64,000 bases of DNA from Pseudoxanthomonas broegbernensis (lineage in GTDB: Bacteria; Pseudomonadota; Gammaproteobacteria; Xanthomonadales; Xanthomonadaceae), in assembly GCF_014202435.1 (NCBI RefSeq), contig NZ_JACHGU010000006.1, forward strand, positions 1 through 64,000, given 5' to 3'. Of the stretch, positions 40,232 through 49,263 are shown piece after piece; positions within the stretch are counted from its first letter, which is position 1; each line of letters begins with the position of its first letter. A program made the translations under genes and the position numbers. The notes under the pieces are model-generated. The model was not told the origin of the DNA, ran no database searches, and was given only the letters and a program-made list of their open reading frames with translations.

Positions 40232-41946
40232 TGATGCATCCCCCCCTCGCCGATATCCCGCCGCGCCTGGGCGCGGGCAACCCCGAGCTGGCGGCCATGG
40301 TCGCCCAGGCCGCCGAAGGAGGTCCGCCGCTGATGGTGGTCCACCTGGACATCGACCACTTCGCCTCGGTCAACGAGAACATGAGCGTGGACGTGGGCGA
40401 CCTGGCGCTGGACCTGCTGGCCTGCCGGCTGGCCGAGTCGCTGCAGGGGCGCGGGCGGATCTGGCGCCACGGCAGCGACGAGTTCGTGGCCGCGATCGTG
40501 CTGGCGCCGGGCATGCCTTCGCCCGAGGCGCTGGCCGAGGAACTGCTGCGCCAGACCGAATCCCCGTTGGGCGTGCTGCCCTACACCCTGTTCCTCACCG
40601 CCAAGGCCGGCATCAGCCTGTGCCCCCAGCACGCGCGCGCGCCCGACGCCCTGCTGCGCATGGCCGAGACCGCGGCGCGCCAGGCCAGCCACGGCGACGA
40701 GCGGATCCAGTTCTATGGCGGTGCGAGCCTGCAGAACGTCCACAACGAGAGCGTGATCGCCCGCCAGATCGTCGATGCGATCCCCAACGGCGAGCTGCGC
40801 CTGCGCTTCCAGCCGGAGATCAGCGCCCGCGACGGGCGCGTGGTCGGCATGGAGGTGCTGCTGCGCTGGCAGTCGCCCAGCCTGGGCCTGATGGTGCCCG
40901 AACGCTTCATGCCCATCGCCGAGCGGCTGGGCGTCATCGTGCAGATCGGCGACTGGGTGCTGGACAACGCCATCGCCCAGTTGCGGCTGTGGCGCGAGTC
41001 CGGTTTCGACGACCTGTTCGTGGCGGTCAACGTCTCCACCCTGCAACTGCTGCGGCCCGGCTTCACAGACGAGGTGCTGGAACGCCTGCGCAAGAGCGCG
41101 ATCCCGCCCGAATGCCTGGTCCTGGAGATCAACGAGAGCGCGCTGGCCGCCAACGTCACCCCGGTCTACGAGGGGCTGGCCATGCTCCGGCGCGAGGGCG
41201 TGGGCCTGGCCCTGGACAACTTCGGCACCGGCGATTCCAGCCTCAGCGCGCTGGTGCGCTACCCGGTGGACATGCTGAAGATCGACCGCAGCTTCATCCG
41301 CAGCGCCCCGGCCGGCGAGCGCGAGACCGCGATCGTGCGCGCGATCATCGCCATGGGCCACCAGCTCAACATGAAGGTGATCGCCAACGGCGTGGAGAGC
41401 GAGGCCCAGTTGGGCTACCTGCGGCGCAGCGACTGCGACGTGTTCCAGGGCTACCTGTTCGGCGAGCCGATGCCGCCCGAGGCCGCGGGCATGGCCCTGC
41501 GCCGGCGCTACCTGCGCCCGGAGCTGTTCGCCACCAGCAAGCAGGACCTGACCCTGCTGCTGGTGGACGACGAGGAGAACGTGCTGCGCTCGCTGGTGCG
41601 CCTGTTCCGCCGCGACGGCTACCGCATCCTGGCCGCGGGCAACGTGCGCGACGCCTTCGACCTGCTGGCCACCAACGACGTGCAGGTGATCCTGTCCGAC
41701 CAGCGCATGCAGGACATGAGCGGCACCGAGTTCCTGGGCCGGGTGAAGATGCTCTACCCGGACACGGTGCGCATGGTGCTGTCCGGCTACACCGACCTGG
41801 CCACGGTCACCGACGCGATCAACCGCGGCGCGATCTACCGCTTCCTGACCAAGCCCTGGAACGACGACGAGCTGCGCGAGCACATCCGCCAGGCCTTCCG
41901 CACCCACCAGGAGCGGCAGCCGATGCGCGGCGACGTGGTGGGCTGA
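40228..41946 (+). CDS. GGDEF-EAL-REC protein with degenerate catalytic motifs
   Basis: 572 residues from ATG 40228. The GGDEF domain has GSDEF at 82-86 (RHGSDEF), so one glycine is lost. The EAL domain begins with EVLLRW (Glu209) and keeps VNVSTLQLL, LEINESAL and LKIDRSF, but the metal-binding DDFGTG is DNFGTG (Asn331) and the catalytic EGVE is NGVE (Asn387). It is thus probably a c-di-GMP binder or protein scaffold rather than a phosphodiesterase. The C-terminal receiver (LLLVDDEENVLRSLVRLF, VILSDQRMQDMSG with Asp491, then FLTKPWNDDELREHIRQAF) resembles RpfG-class receivers. Order GGDEF-EAL-REC is unusual. Confidence 0.9.
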   Translation: MMMHPPLADIPPRLGAGNPELAAMVAQAAEGGPPLMVVHLDIDHFASVNENMSVDVGDLALDLLACRLAESLQGRGRIWRHGSDEFVAAIVLAPGMPSPEALAEELLRQTESPLGVLPYTLFLTAKAGISLCPQHARAPDALLRMAETAARQASHGDERIQFYGGASLQNVHNESVIARQIVDAIPNGELRLRFQPEISARDGRVVGMEVLLRWQSPSLGLMVPERFMPIAERLGVIVQIGDWVLDNAIAQLRLWRESGFDDLFVAVNVSTLQLLRPGFTDEVLERLRKSAIPPECLVLEINESALAANVTPVYEGLAMLRREGVGLALDNFGTGDSSLSALVRYPVDMLKIDRSFIRSAPAGERETAIVRAIIAMGHQLNMKVIANGVESEAQLGYLRRSDCDVFQGYLFGEPMPPEAAGMALRRRYLRPELFATSKQDLTLLLVDDEENVLRSLVRLFRRDGYRILAAGNVRDAFDLLATNDVQVILSDQRMQDMSGTEFLGRVKMLYPDTVRMVLSGYTDLATVTDAINRGAIYRFLTKPWNDDELREHIRQAFRTHQERQPMRGDVVG

Positions 41947-42145
41947 CGGCATCAGCCCGCGCAGGGCCTGCCGCCACGAAGCCTCTCGCAGCGGCTGAAG
42001 CGGTTTGCAACAGCCGAATGGCCGGTAATGGCCGGTCTCGCGCAGGTGGCGACTTGGCGAGTCGGCATTGCGCCGGCGACCCTTGGCCGCGGCGTCCCGG
42101 CACGATGCCGGCCCCCACGGCGAAAGTGCTACGGGCCGCGGGCGC

Positions 42146-43360
42146 TCAGGCGGCCGCCTTGGGCTGGCGTACCGGCAGCACGATGCGGAAGCGCGAGCCC
42201 TCGCCCAGGGTGCTGGCCACGTCGATCCGGCCATGATGCTTGGCCACGATGCCGTAGGAGATCGACAGGCCCAGCCCGGTGCCCTTGCCCACCGGCTTGG
42301 TGGTGAAGAACGGATCGAAGATCTTCTGCAGCGACTCGGCCGGGATGCCCGGGCCGCTGTCGGCGATCTCGATCCACACCTCGTCGCCCTCGTGCCCGGT
42401 GCTCAGGCGCACCCTGCCGCGCTCGCCGATGGCCTGGCCGGCGTTGATCAGGATGTTCATGAACACCTGGTTGAGCTCGGACGGCAGGCACTCCACCGGC
42501 GGCAGGGTGCCGTAGTCCTTTTCCAGGGTGGTGTTGTACTTGAGCTCGTTCCAGATGATGTTGAGGGTGGATTCCAGGCCGGCATGGACGTCGGCCAGCT
42601 TCCACGACTCGTCGCGCTCGGAGCGCGAGAAATCCTTCAGGTCGCGCACGATCCGGGTCACCCGCTCGATGCCCTCGCGCGACTCGGTCATCAACTGCGG
42701 CAGGTCGCGGCTGATGAAGTCGATGTCCAGGCGCGAGCGGGTCTGGTCGATCTCCGGCAGCATCGCCTTGGGGTCGGGCGAGCGCAGCGCGCGCTCGTAG
42801 GCGTCGATCAGGGCGAACAGGCTGTGCAGGTATTCCTGCAGGCTGCCCAGGTTGGAATGCACGTAGCCGATGGGATTGTTGATCTCGTGGGCCACGCCGG
42901 CGGCCAACTGGCCGATGGAGGCCAGCTTCTCGGCCTGCAGCAGCTTTTCCTGGGCGGCGGTCAGGCGCACGTTGAGCTCGGCGTGGCGGCGCAGCAGTTC
43001 CTGCTCGTAGGCGCGGATGCGCTGCAGGTCCTGCATCAGCACCAGGTAGTGGTCGCCTCCCTCCTCGGTGAAATACAGGTGGACCAGCAGCATCGAGCCC
43101 TGGCCGAAGGACAGGTGCCCGCCCCAGTGCCCCTGGCTGCGGGCCTGCGGCAAGGCGTCGCGCGGCACCAGCAGCTCGAGGGTGAGGCCGTGCTCCAGGT
43201 CGCGCGGATAGCAGGCCTTGCACATGGCGTGCGCGGCCGGGTTGGCGTACAGCAGCGTCCCGTCGGCGCCGTACAGCAGCACGCCTTCGAGCATGCGCGC
43301 GCGCAGAGCGTCGAGCGCCCCGGGGGAAAGCGTATGGATGTTTTCGGGGGGTGCGGTCAC
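42146..43360 (-). CDS. PAS sensor histidine kinase (HisKA, ZraS/NtrB-like)
   Basis: 404 residues from GTG 43360, cytoplasmic. An N-terminal PAS ([20 protein letters not shown]) is followed by a coiled coil ([18 protein letters not shown]) and the HisKA box [20 protein letters not shown]. The ATPase part has [35 protein letters not shown] and [19 protein letters not shown]. It lies after flgN on the same strand, 62 bases on, so it may be co-transcribed with flgM-flgN. FlrB/FleS-type kinases control sigma-54 flagellar genes, and this is a plausible role, but no cognate NtrC regulator is in the window. Confidence 0.9.
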   Translation of the reverse strand: MTAPPENIHTLSPGALDALRARMLEGVLLYGADGTLLYANPAAHAMCKACYPRDLEHGLTLELLVPRDALPQARSQGHWGGHLSFGQGSMLLVHLYFTEEGGDHYLVLMQDLQRIRAYEQELLRRHAELNVRLTAAQEKLLQAEKLASIGQLAAGVAHEINNPIGYVHSNLGSLQEYLHSLFALIDAYERALRSPDPKAMLPEIDQTRSRLDIDFISRDLPQLMTESREGIERVTRIVRDLKDFSRSERDESWKLADVHAGLESTLNIIWNELKYNTTLEKDYGTLPPVECLPSELNQVFMNILINAGQAIGERGRVRLSTGHEGDEVWIEIADSGPGIPAESLQKIFDPFFTTKPVGKGTGLGLSISYGIVAKHHGRIDVASTLGEGSRFRIVLPVRQPKAAA

Positions 43361-43421
43361 GGCGCTGGGGGATGGAAGCCTGGCCCGATTCTAGCTGCCC
43401 GGCGGACGGCGAACGCGCGGG

Positions 43422-43766
43422 TCAGACCACCGCCAGGTCGCGGCGTGCCTGGAGTTGCTGCGACTGGCCCTGCGCGTCGTACTCGGGCGCGCTCTCGGCG
43501 CGGCCCAGGTGGCGCAGTGCCCAGTTGACCTCGCGGCGCCGGCGGGCGAGCAGCGCACCGTTGCTGCGGTTGTTCTCGGCCAGTTCGACCAGGCGTTCGG
43601 CGAGGCCGTCGGGCAGGTCGGTCTCCAGCTCGCGCAGGGCGGCCAGTTTCTCCTGGGTCGAGCGCACCAGCAGCTCGATGTCGTGGTCGAGCAACGCGCG
43701 GCGCTCCTCGGCCAGGGCGGCGGCCAGGCGGTCGAGCGCGGCATCGCTGGTGGCCAGGGCGCTCAT
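43422..43766 (-). CDS. flgN: Flagellar export chaperone FlgN
   Basis: 114 residues, helical, from ATG 43766, four bases after flgM ends. It has the FlgN helix pattern (ALAEERRALLDHDIELLVRS, TQEKLAALRELETDL, LVELAENNRSNGALLARRR). It escorts hook-filament junction proteins FlgK and FlgL to the export gate; both are encoded in this window. No catalytic function. Confidence 0.9.
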   Translation of the reverse strand: MSALATSDAALDRLAAALAEERRALLDHDIELLVRSTQEKLAALRELETDLPDGLAERLVELAENNRSNGALLARRRREVNWALRHLGRAESAPEYDAQGQSQQLQARRDLAVV

Positions 43767-43770
43767 GCGG

Positions 43771-44076
43771 TCAGCCCAGCAGGCGGTCCATTTCCAGCAT
43801 GCGGTCGGCGATCCTGGCCGGGTCGATGCGGTAGCTGCCCGACTCCACCGCCTGCCTGACCTCGGCCACGCGGGCGCTGTCCACGGCCGGGGCGGCCGAC
43901 AGCTCGCGCTGCAGGGCCTGCAGGCCGGTGGCCTCGCCGGTCAGGCGCAGGCTGTCGCCGGCCTGGGTGGCCTCGACCGGGCCGGAACGGTCCGCGCCGG
44001 CGGGAGCAACATGGCCGCCTACCGGGCCGGTGCTGCGTACCGCGGGGGGCGGGACACCTTCTATCTTCTGGCTCAT
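43771..44076 (-). CDS. flgM: Anti-sigma-28 factor FlgM
   Basis: 101 residues from ATG 44076 (AAGGA upstream). The disordered, glycine/alanine-rich first half is followed by the sigma-28-binding half with VRQAVESGSYRIDPARIADR and MLEMDRLL at the end. It holds FliA inactive until the hook is finished, then is secreted. It is preceded by its own FliA-type promoter, which closes a feedback loop. Confidence 0.93.
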   Translation of the reverse strand: MSQKIEGVPPPAVRSTGPVGGHVAPAGADRSGPVEATQAGDSLRLTGEATGLQALQRELSAAPAVDSARVAEVRQAVESGSYRIDPARIADRMLEMDRLLG

Positions 44077-44108
44077 CGCTGTGAGTCCTTGAACGGGGTA
44101 CGCCGGGA

Positions 44109-44136
44109 GTATCGGCTGGGCTGGAGGGAAACTTTA
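44109..44136 (-). promoter_or_regulatory. Sigma-28 (FliA) type promoter of flgM-flgN
   Basis: On the minus strand: TAAAGTTT (perfect -35), 12 bases, then GCCGATAC. The spacing is one base longer than the usual 11, which may lower activity. It is 33 bases before flgM. Confidence 0.75.
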
Positions 44137-44180
44137 GAGGGAAGTCACAAAAAACTTCATGGCTGCCTGATGGCTGCCTG

Positions 44181-44831
44181 CTAGGGGGCCACCAGGACGT
44201 CGCCGCCCGGTCCCACCCGGCCTTGCAGGATGCGATGGGAGGACAGGTTCTCCACCGCCACGCGCTCGTTCTCGCCGGCATCGCCCAGGGCGCGGCCGGC
44301 CACCCGCACTTCCACGCCGCCGCGGCGCGAGACCAGGGCCACCTGGTCGCCGCGCCTGACCAGCCGCGGCGCGGCCAGGTCGCCGGACGCCAGCACGGTG
44401 CCGGCGGGCAGCACCCGCCGCGCGATCTTGCCAGCGGCCTGCGCCGGGTCGGCCAGCGCCGCGCCGGCGATCCGCGCCGCATCGCGGGTCTCGGCCACCA
44501 GCGCATCGGCCGGGATGGCCTCGCCCGCCGCCACCCCGCGCGACAGCACCAGCACGGTCTGGCTGCGGCGCAGCTTGACCGGCACGAACAGGCGCCAGCC
44601 GCTGGGACAGGTCACCTCGACCGTCCCCGAGGAGGCCTGCTGGGCCTGCAGCGGCTGGCCGCAGGCCGGCATCCGCAGCGCCGGGTCCAGGTTGACCTCG
44701 GCCTGGCCCCCGGCCACCGCGCCCAGCGCGGCGGCGCGGATCGACTCCACCGGCTGGAAGCCGCCGGCGGCCAGTGCCATCGTCATCGGCAGTCCCAGCA
44801 GGAACATGAGCGCACAGCGCAGCAGGGTCAT
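44181..44831 (-). CDS. flgA: Flagellar P-ring assembly chaperone FlgA
   Basis: 216 residues from ATG 44831. A signal peptide (MTLLRCALMFLLGLPMTMALA) leads into the FlgA/SAF region: CPSGWRLFVPVKLRRSQTVL, LSRGVAAGEAIPADALVAE, RRVLPAGTVLASGDLAAPR, ending VENLSSHRILQGRVGPGGDV. It helps FlgI assemble into the P ring in the periplasm. It has a sigma-54 type promoter of its own and is followed by flgM after 104 bases. Confidence 0.94.
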   Translation of the reverse strand: MTLLRCALMFLLGLPMTMALAAGGFQPVESIRAAALGAVAGGQAEVNLDPALRMPACGQPLQAQQASSGTVEVTCPSGWRLFVPVKLRRSQTVLVLSRGVAAGEAIPADALVAETRDAARIAGAALADPAQAAGKIARRVLPAGTVLASGDLAAPRLVRRGDQVALVSRRGGVEVRVAGRALGDAGENERVAVENLSSHRILQGRVGPGGDVLVAP

Positions 44832-44874
44832 GGCAGCCTCGGCCGGATCGGCACGTGAATCCACCCGGCTCGAT

Positions 44875-44889
44875 GCAAGCCGCGTGCCG
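44875..44889 (-). promoter_or_regulatory. Sigma-54 type promoter of flgA
   Basis: On the minus strand: CGGCACG, four bases, TTGC, i.e. one mismatch to the -24/-12 consensus TGGCACG-N4-TTGC with exact spacing. It is 44 bases before flgA and shares the region with cheV's promoter on the other strand. Confidence 0.75.
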
Positions 44890-44913
44890 GACCCGGGGCC
44901 GCGCGGCGGCGCC

Positions 44914-44940
44914 TCAAGCGGCCGCGCGCGGCGCCGATAC
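44914..44940 (+). promoter_or_regulatory. Sigma-28 (FliA) type promoter of cheV
   Basis: TCAAGCGG at 44914-44921, 11 bases, GCCGATAC at 44933-44940. Only seven bases separate the -10 element from the cheV ATG. Confidence 0.7.
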
Positions 44941-44947
44941 CGGGAGC

Positions 44948-45895
44948 ATGGCCCACAACCTGCTCAACCGCATCGACCAGCGCACCCGCCTGGCCGGCCA
45001 CAACCGGCTGGCGCTGCTGCTGTTCCGCCTCGGCGGGCGTCAGCTTTTTGGCGTGAACGTGTTCAAGGTCCAGGAAGTGCTGCGCCAGCCGCCGCTGTTC
45101 CAGTTGCCCGGGCTGCCGGCCCAGTTCGCCGGTGCGGCGGACGTGCGCGGGCGCTCGGTGCCGGTGCTGGACCTGGGCATGGCCATCGGCCATCCCGAGC
45201 GCGGCGCCCCGGGGGAGGACGGCGCCACCCAGTACCTGGTGGTGACCGAGTTCAACCGCTCGGTGCAGGGCTTCCTGGTCAGCGACGTGGAGCGCATCGT
45301 CAACATCGCGGTGGAGGACATCCACCCGCCGCCCGACCTGGGCGCCGAAAGCACCTACCTGACCGCGGTCACGCGCTTCCAGGGCGAGTTGATCCAGGTG
45401 CTCGACGTGGAGAGCGTGCTGTCGGACATCACCCAGGCGCGGATGGACGCGGTCCTGGCGCCGGAGATGTCGCTGCCCGCCGACGCGCCGCCCATGCAGG
45501 TGCTGGTGGCGGACGATTCGCGGGTGGCGCGGCAGCAGATCCGCAGCGTGCTGGACCAGCTCGGAGTCGGCGTCACCCTGCTGTCCGACGGCCGCCAGGC
45601 GCTGGACCACCTGTTGCAGGTGCACGCCAGCGGCGAGGATCCGACCGAGCGCTACGCCATGATCATCTCCGACATCGAGATGCCGGCCATGGACGGCTAC
45701 ACCCTGACGACGGAAATCCGGCGCCACCCGGCCCTGTCCGGCCTCTACGTGCTGCTGCACACCTCGCTGTCGGGCGTGTTCAACAACGCCATGGTCGAGC
45801 GGGTCGGGGCCAATGCCTTCGTCGCCAAGTACAGCCCGCACGAGCTGGCCGAGCACGTCCTTACGCGGCTGCGGCAGGTGGCGCAGAGGGCCTGA
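44948..45895 (+). CDS. cheV: Chemotaxis coupling protein CheV
   Basis: 315 residues from ATG 44948. The CheW-like domain covers about residues 15-165 (LALLLFRLGGRQLFGVNVFK, VRGRSVPVLDLGMAIG, TEFNRSVQGFLVSDVERIVN). The receiver domain follows (QVLVADDSRVARQQIRSVL, MIISDIEMPAMDGYTLTTEI with the phospho-Asp in SDIE). CheV couples receptors to CheA and is itself adapted by phosphorylation. No alternative start codon exists before the CheW domain. The ATG sits at the predicted transcription start, see findings. Confidence 0.95.
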   Translation: MAHNLLNRIDQRTRLAGHNRLALLLFRLGGRQLFGVNVFKVQEVLRQPPLFQLPGLPAQFAGAADVRGRSVPVLDLGMAIGHPERGAPGEDGATQYLVVTEFNRSVQGFLVSDVERIVNIAVEDIHPPPDLGAESTYLTAVTRFQGELIQVLDVESVLSDITQARMDAVLAPEMSLPADAPPMQVLVADDSRVARQQIRSVLDQLGVGVTLLSDGRQALDHLLQVHASGEDPTERYAMIISDIEMPAMDGYTLTTEIRRHPALSGLYVLLHTSLSGVFNNAMVERVGANAFVAKYSPHELAEHVLTRLRQVAQRA

Positions 45896-46361
45896 AGGGC
45901 TTGCGGGGCCATTGAGGCCAAGGCGTTGGTGGGAAAGCACGGAGCCGTCGCGGCAGGAGCGGGATGGGTGTCGGCTCCGGATGGCGACGTGGCGCCCCCG
46001 GTGTCCATCCTCGGGGACGTCCTGCGCTTGCTCGGGGTCGCAGAACATCCATGTCTTGACCTTTGCCGCAGCCCCCAGGGCGCCACGTCCCGGTCATTTC
46101 TTACCCTATATTTTAGATAAAGAATATATCTCAATATACTGATATATAAGATATTTATAAGTAATCCGAAGGGCGGGAATGGCAGCCGCTGGCCGTGCCC
46201 GGCTCTGCCATGGCCCCCCGCTCCGATCGGCCTTTCCCTGCAGGCCGGCGTCAGTCGACGACTTCGCACCTGGGCCAGGATGGCCGCCCCCCGCTGCCGT
46301 CGGAACCCCGTCCTGGCACGCCGCTTGCCTATGCCCTGGCAACGGTTCGCCCGGAGGCGCC
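45896..46361 (+). other. 466-base region between cheV and flgB: repeat element, AT-rich block, promoter
   Basis: No gene is seen. 45940-46090 holds a repeat-like segment related to that at 50085-50250, with a 12-bp inverted repeat (GACGTGGCGCCC at 45986-45997 and its complement at 46078-46089) enclosing it. 46105-46165 is almost pure A and T with short dyads. The sigma-54 promoter of flgB is at 46314-46328. Confidence 0.6.
46314..46328 (+). promoter_or_regulatory. Sigma-54 type promoter of the flgBCDEF operon
   Basis: TGGCACG at 46314-46320, four bases, TTGC at 46325-46328: a perfect match to the RpoN -24/-12 consensus, 34 bases before flgB. Confidence 0.92.
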
Positions 46362-46775
46362 ATGTCCAATCCGATCTCTTCCTATTTCGGGGTCCATGCC
46401 GACGCCCTGCCCCTGCGCGAGCAGCGGATGAAGCTGATCGCCAGCAACCTGGCCAATGCCGACACGCCCGGCTACAAGGCCCAGGACATCGACTTCAACG
46501 CCGCCCTGGACTCGGCCCGGCAGCAGCGCATGGGCCTCCAGGACGGCAACGGGATGGCCACCACCAACGAACGCCATCTGTCCGATGCCATCGACACCGG
46601 CCGCCTGCCGTTCCAGTTCACCCGCCAGGCCAGCCAGCCGAGCCTCGACGGCAACACCGTGGACCCGGACGCCGAGCGCGCCGCCTACGGGCGCGCCGCG
46701 CTGGAGTACCGCGCCTCGCTGAGCTTCCTCGAATCCAAGGTGCGCAACATGCTCACCGCGATCACCGGCCAATAG
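46362..46775 (+). CDS. flgB: Flagellar proximal rod protein FlgB
   Basis: 137 residues from ATG 46362 (GGAGG upstream). The rod/hook N-terminal motif MKLIASNLANADTPGYKAQD and the C-terminal helix EYRASLSFLESKVRNMLTAI are present. It forms the rod just above the MS ring. First gene of the flgBCDEF operon; flgC follows after 17 bases. Confidence 0.97.
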   Translation: MSNPISSYFGVHADALPLREQRMKLIASNLANADTPGYKAQDIDFNAALDSARQQRMGLQDGNGMATTNERHLSDAIDTGRLPFQFTRQASQPSLDGNTVDPDAERAAYGRAALEYRASLSFLESKVRNMLTAITGQ

Positions 46776-46792
46776 GGGCCAAGGGGACATCC

Positions 46793-47200
46793 ATGAGCAA
46801 CCTGCCCATCTTCGACGTCGCCGGTTCCGCGCTCCAGGCGCAGTCGGTGCGGTTGAGCACCATCGCCTCCAACCTGGCCAACGCCGACTCGGTGGCCGGT
46901 TCCCCCGAGCAGGTCTACAGGCCGGTCGAGCCGGTGTTCCAGGCCCAGGCCAGCGCCAGCGACCCCAACCTGACCGGCGTGCGCGTGCGCGAGATCGTGC
47001 AGAGCGACGCGCCGCCGGTGCGCCGCTACGAGCCCGGCCACCCGCTGGCCGACGCCGACGGCTACGTGTTCGCGCCCGACGTGGACCCGGTGGCGCAGAT
47101 GGTCAACCTGATCTCCGCCTCGCGCAGCTACCAGGCCGGCGTCGAGGTCATCTCCACGGCCAAGGAACTCGCCCTGGCCACCCTGTCCATGGGCCGCTGA
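46793..47200 (+). CDS. flgC: Flagellar proximal rod protein FlgC
   Basis: 135 residues from ATG 46793. N terminus LSTIASNLANADSVAGSPEQ, middle VDPVAQMVNLISASRSYQAG and end VEVISTAKELALATLSMGR match FlgC, a rod subunit. Placed between flgB and flgD with an 11-base gap to the latter. Confidence 0.97.
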   Translation: MSNLPIFDVAGSALQAQSVRLSTIASNLANADSVAGSPEQVYRPVEPVFQAQASASDPNLTGVRVREIVQSDAPPVRRYEPGHPLADADGYVFAPDVDPVAQMVNLISASRSYQAGVEVISTAKELALATLSMGR

Positions 47201-47211
47201 GGACCCCGCGC

Positions 47212-47880
47212 ATGAGCAGCATCGCTTCCGACGTCTACAGCAGCCTTGGCCTGTCCGCCCCGCAGGGCAAGGCCGACAAGAAGAACGACGCGCTCGGCCA
47301 GGCCGATTTCCTGCGCCTGATGACCGAGCAGTTGCAGCACCAGGACCCGCTCAAGCCGATGGAGAACAGCGCCTTCCTCGGCCAGTTGGCGCAGTTCTCC
47401 ACGGTGCAGGGCATCCAGGAGCTCAACACCCAGGTACAGGGCTTCTCCGCCTCCCTGGGCAACGACCAGGTGCTGCGCGGCGCGGCGCTGGTCGGCCACG
47501 AGGTGCTGGTGCCTTCTTCCAAGCTGTCGCTGGAGGAGGACGGCAGCGTCCGCGGCGCGGTCGCCGCGCCCGGCTCGGGCAACGTGGTCTTCGAGGTCAC
47601 CGACGCCAATGGCCAGAAGGTCCACGAGTTCACCGTGGCCGCCACCAAGGCCGGCGAGGTCGCCTTCGCCTGGGACGGCACCGGCGCCGATGGCGAGCGC
47701 CTGGCCGCCGGCAGCTACGGCATCGGCGCCCGGCACGTCGCCCCCGACGGTACGGCGACCAAGCTCGACACCTACGTCAAGGGCCGGGTCGACAGCGTCA
47801 CCGTCGGCACCGACGGCCTCTACCTCGACCTGCCCGGCCTGGGCACCGTCCCGCTCGACTACGTGCTCCGCGTGAGCTGA
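47212..47880 (+). CDS. flgD: Flagellar hook-capping protein FlgD
   Basis: 222 residues from ATG 47212. The N-terminal block ALGQADFLRLMTEQLQHQDP and MENSAFLGQLAQFSTVQGIQ is diagnostic of FlgD. A FlgD-type Ig/Tudor core follows (VVFEVTDANGQKVHEFTVAA, FAWDGTGADGERLAAGSYGI). It caps the growing hook and is removed once FlgK is added. Confidence 0.97.
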   Translation: MSSIASDVYSSLGLSAPQGKADKKNDALGQADFLRLMTEQLQHQDPLKPMENSAFLGQLAQFSTVQGIQELNTQVQGFSASLGNDQVLRGAALVGHEVLVPSSKLSLEEDGSVRGAVAAPGSGNVVFEVTDANGQKVHEFTVAATKAGEVAFAWDGTGADGERLAAGSYGIGARHVAPDGTATKLDTYVKGRVDSVTVGTDGLYLDLPGLGTVPLDYVLRVS

Positions 47881-47921
47881 GCCGCCACCGTCCAACGCAC
47901 GACCTCCCGCAGGAGTCCGCC

Positions 47922-49178
47922 ATGAGCTTCAACACCTCGCTGTCCGGCATCAACGCGGCCAACGCCGACCTGAACGTCACCGCGAACAACATCGCCAACG
48001 TCAACACCACCGGCTTCAAGGAATCGCGGGCCGAGTTCGCCGACCTGTTCTCGTACACGACCTACGGCCTGTCGCGCAACGCGATCGGCACCGGCGTGAA
48101 GATCAGCAACGTCGCCCAGCAGTTCTCGCAGGGCAACATCGACCCGACCGGGCGCAGCCTGGACTTCGCGGTGGACGGCGAGGGCTTCTTCACCGTCAAC
48201 AAGAACGGCAACGTCCTCTACACCCGGGCCGGCAACTTCCAGACCGACAGCCAGGGCTACGTGGTCACCCCGGACGGCTCGCGCCTGCAGGTGTTCGCGC
48301 CCAACGCCGGCGGCAACGGCTTCGACGTGGGACGGCTGAGCGACCTGCAACTGCTGGCCACCGACAGCCCGCCGCGGCAGACCGAGAGCATCAGCCTGAT
48401 GGTCACCCTGCCCGGCAACGCCAGCCAGCCGGCCACGCCCCCCGTGCCGCCGGCGACGGTGCCGACGCCGATCCCGTTCGACCCGGCCAACCCCAACAGC
48501 TACAACGCCTCCAGCGGCGGCGTGACCGTCTACGACTCGCTGGGCGTGGCCCACGTGCAGACCTCGTACTTCGTCAAGACCGGCAACCCCAACGAGTGGG
48601 AGGTGCACAACTTCATCGACGGCGCCCCCGCCGGCGCGCCGTCCCTGCTGCAGTTCTCCGACGCCGGCGCGCTCGTCCTGCCGGCGGACGGCCAGGTGGC
48701 CATGGACCCGTACACCCCGACCACCGGCGCGGGCGTGCTGAACCTCACCCTGGACGTGACCGGAAGCACCCAGTACGGCAGCACCTTCGCCCTGCGCGAC
48801 GTGCACCAGGACGGGTACGCCAGCGGCCGCCTGAGCGAGATCAGCGTGTCCGAGGACGGCGTGGTGTTCGCCCGCTACAGCAACGGCGACGACGTGGCCC
48901 TGGGGCAGATCGCGCTGACCACCTTCGTCAACCCGCAGGGCCTGCAGTCGCAGGGCAACAACATGTGGGGCGCCACCTACTCCTCCGGCACGCCGCGCAC
49001 CGGCACGCCGGACAGCTCGGACTTCGGCCAGATCCAGTCCGGCGCGCTGGAGTCGTCCACCGTGGACCTGACCGAGCAACTGGTGAACATGATCGTGGCC
49101 CAGCGCAACTTCCAGGCCAACGCGCAGATGATCTCCACCCAGGACCAGACCACCCAGACCGTCCTCAACATCCGTTGA
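47922..49178 (+). CDS. flgE: Flagellar hook protein FlgE
   Basis: 418 residues from ATG 47922 (AGGAG upstream). It has the N-terminal rod motif INAANADLNVTANNIANVNT, the D1 block DFAVDGEGFFTVNKNGNVLY, and the C-terminal coiled coil ESSTVDLTEQLVNMIVAQRN, FQANAQMISTQDQTTQTVLN. The middle (about residues 155-215) is a proline-rich insertion. It builds the hook under control of FlgD. Confidence 0.97.
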   Translation: MSFNTSLSGINAANADLNVTANNIANVNTTGFKESRAEFADLFSYTTYGLSRNAIGTGVKISNVAQQFSQGNIDPTGRSLDFAVDGEGFFTVNKNGNVLYTRAGNFQTDSQGYVVTPDGSRLQVFAPNAGGNGFDVGRLSDLQLLATDSPPRQTESISLMVTLPGNASQPATPPVPPATVPTPIPFDPANPNSYNASSGGVTVYDSLGVAHVQTSYFVKTGNPNEWEVHNFIDGAPAGAPSLLQFSDAGALVLPADGQVAMDPYTPTTGAGVLNLTLDVTGSTQYGSTFALRDVHQDGYASGRLSEISVSEDGVVFARYSNGDDVALGQIALTTFVNPQGLQSQGNNMWGATYSSGTPRTGTPDSSDFGQIQSGALESSTVDLTEQLVNMIVAQRNFQANAQMISTQDQTTQTVLNIR

Positions 49179-49263
49179 CGACGCCGCGAGCCGGAAGCCG
49201 GGGCGGACATAGGCGTTCCCCCGGCCCGCCCGGACGCATCCCGCCCCCCGGAACCGCGCTCCC

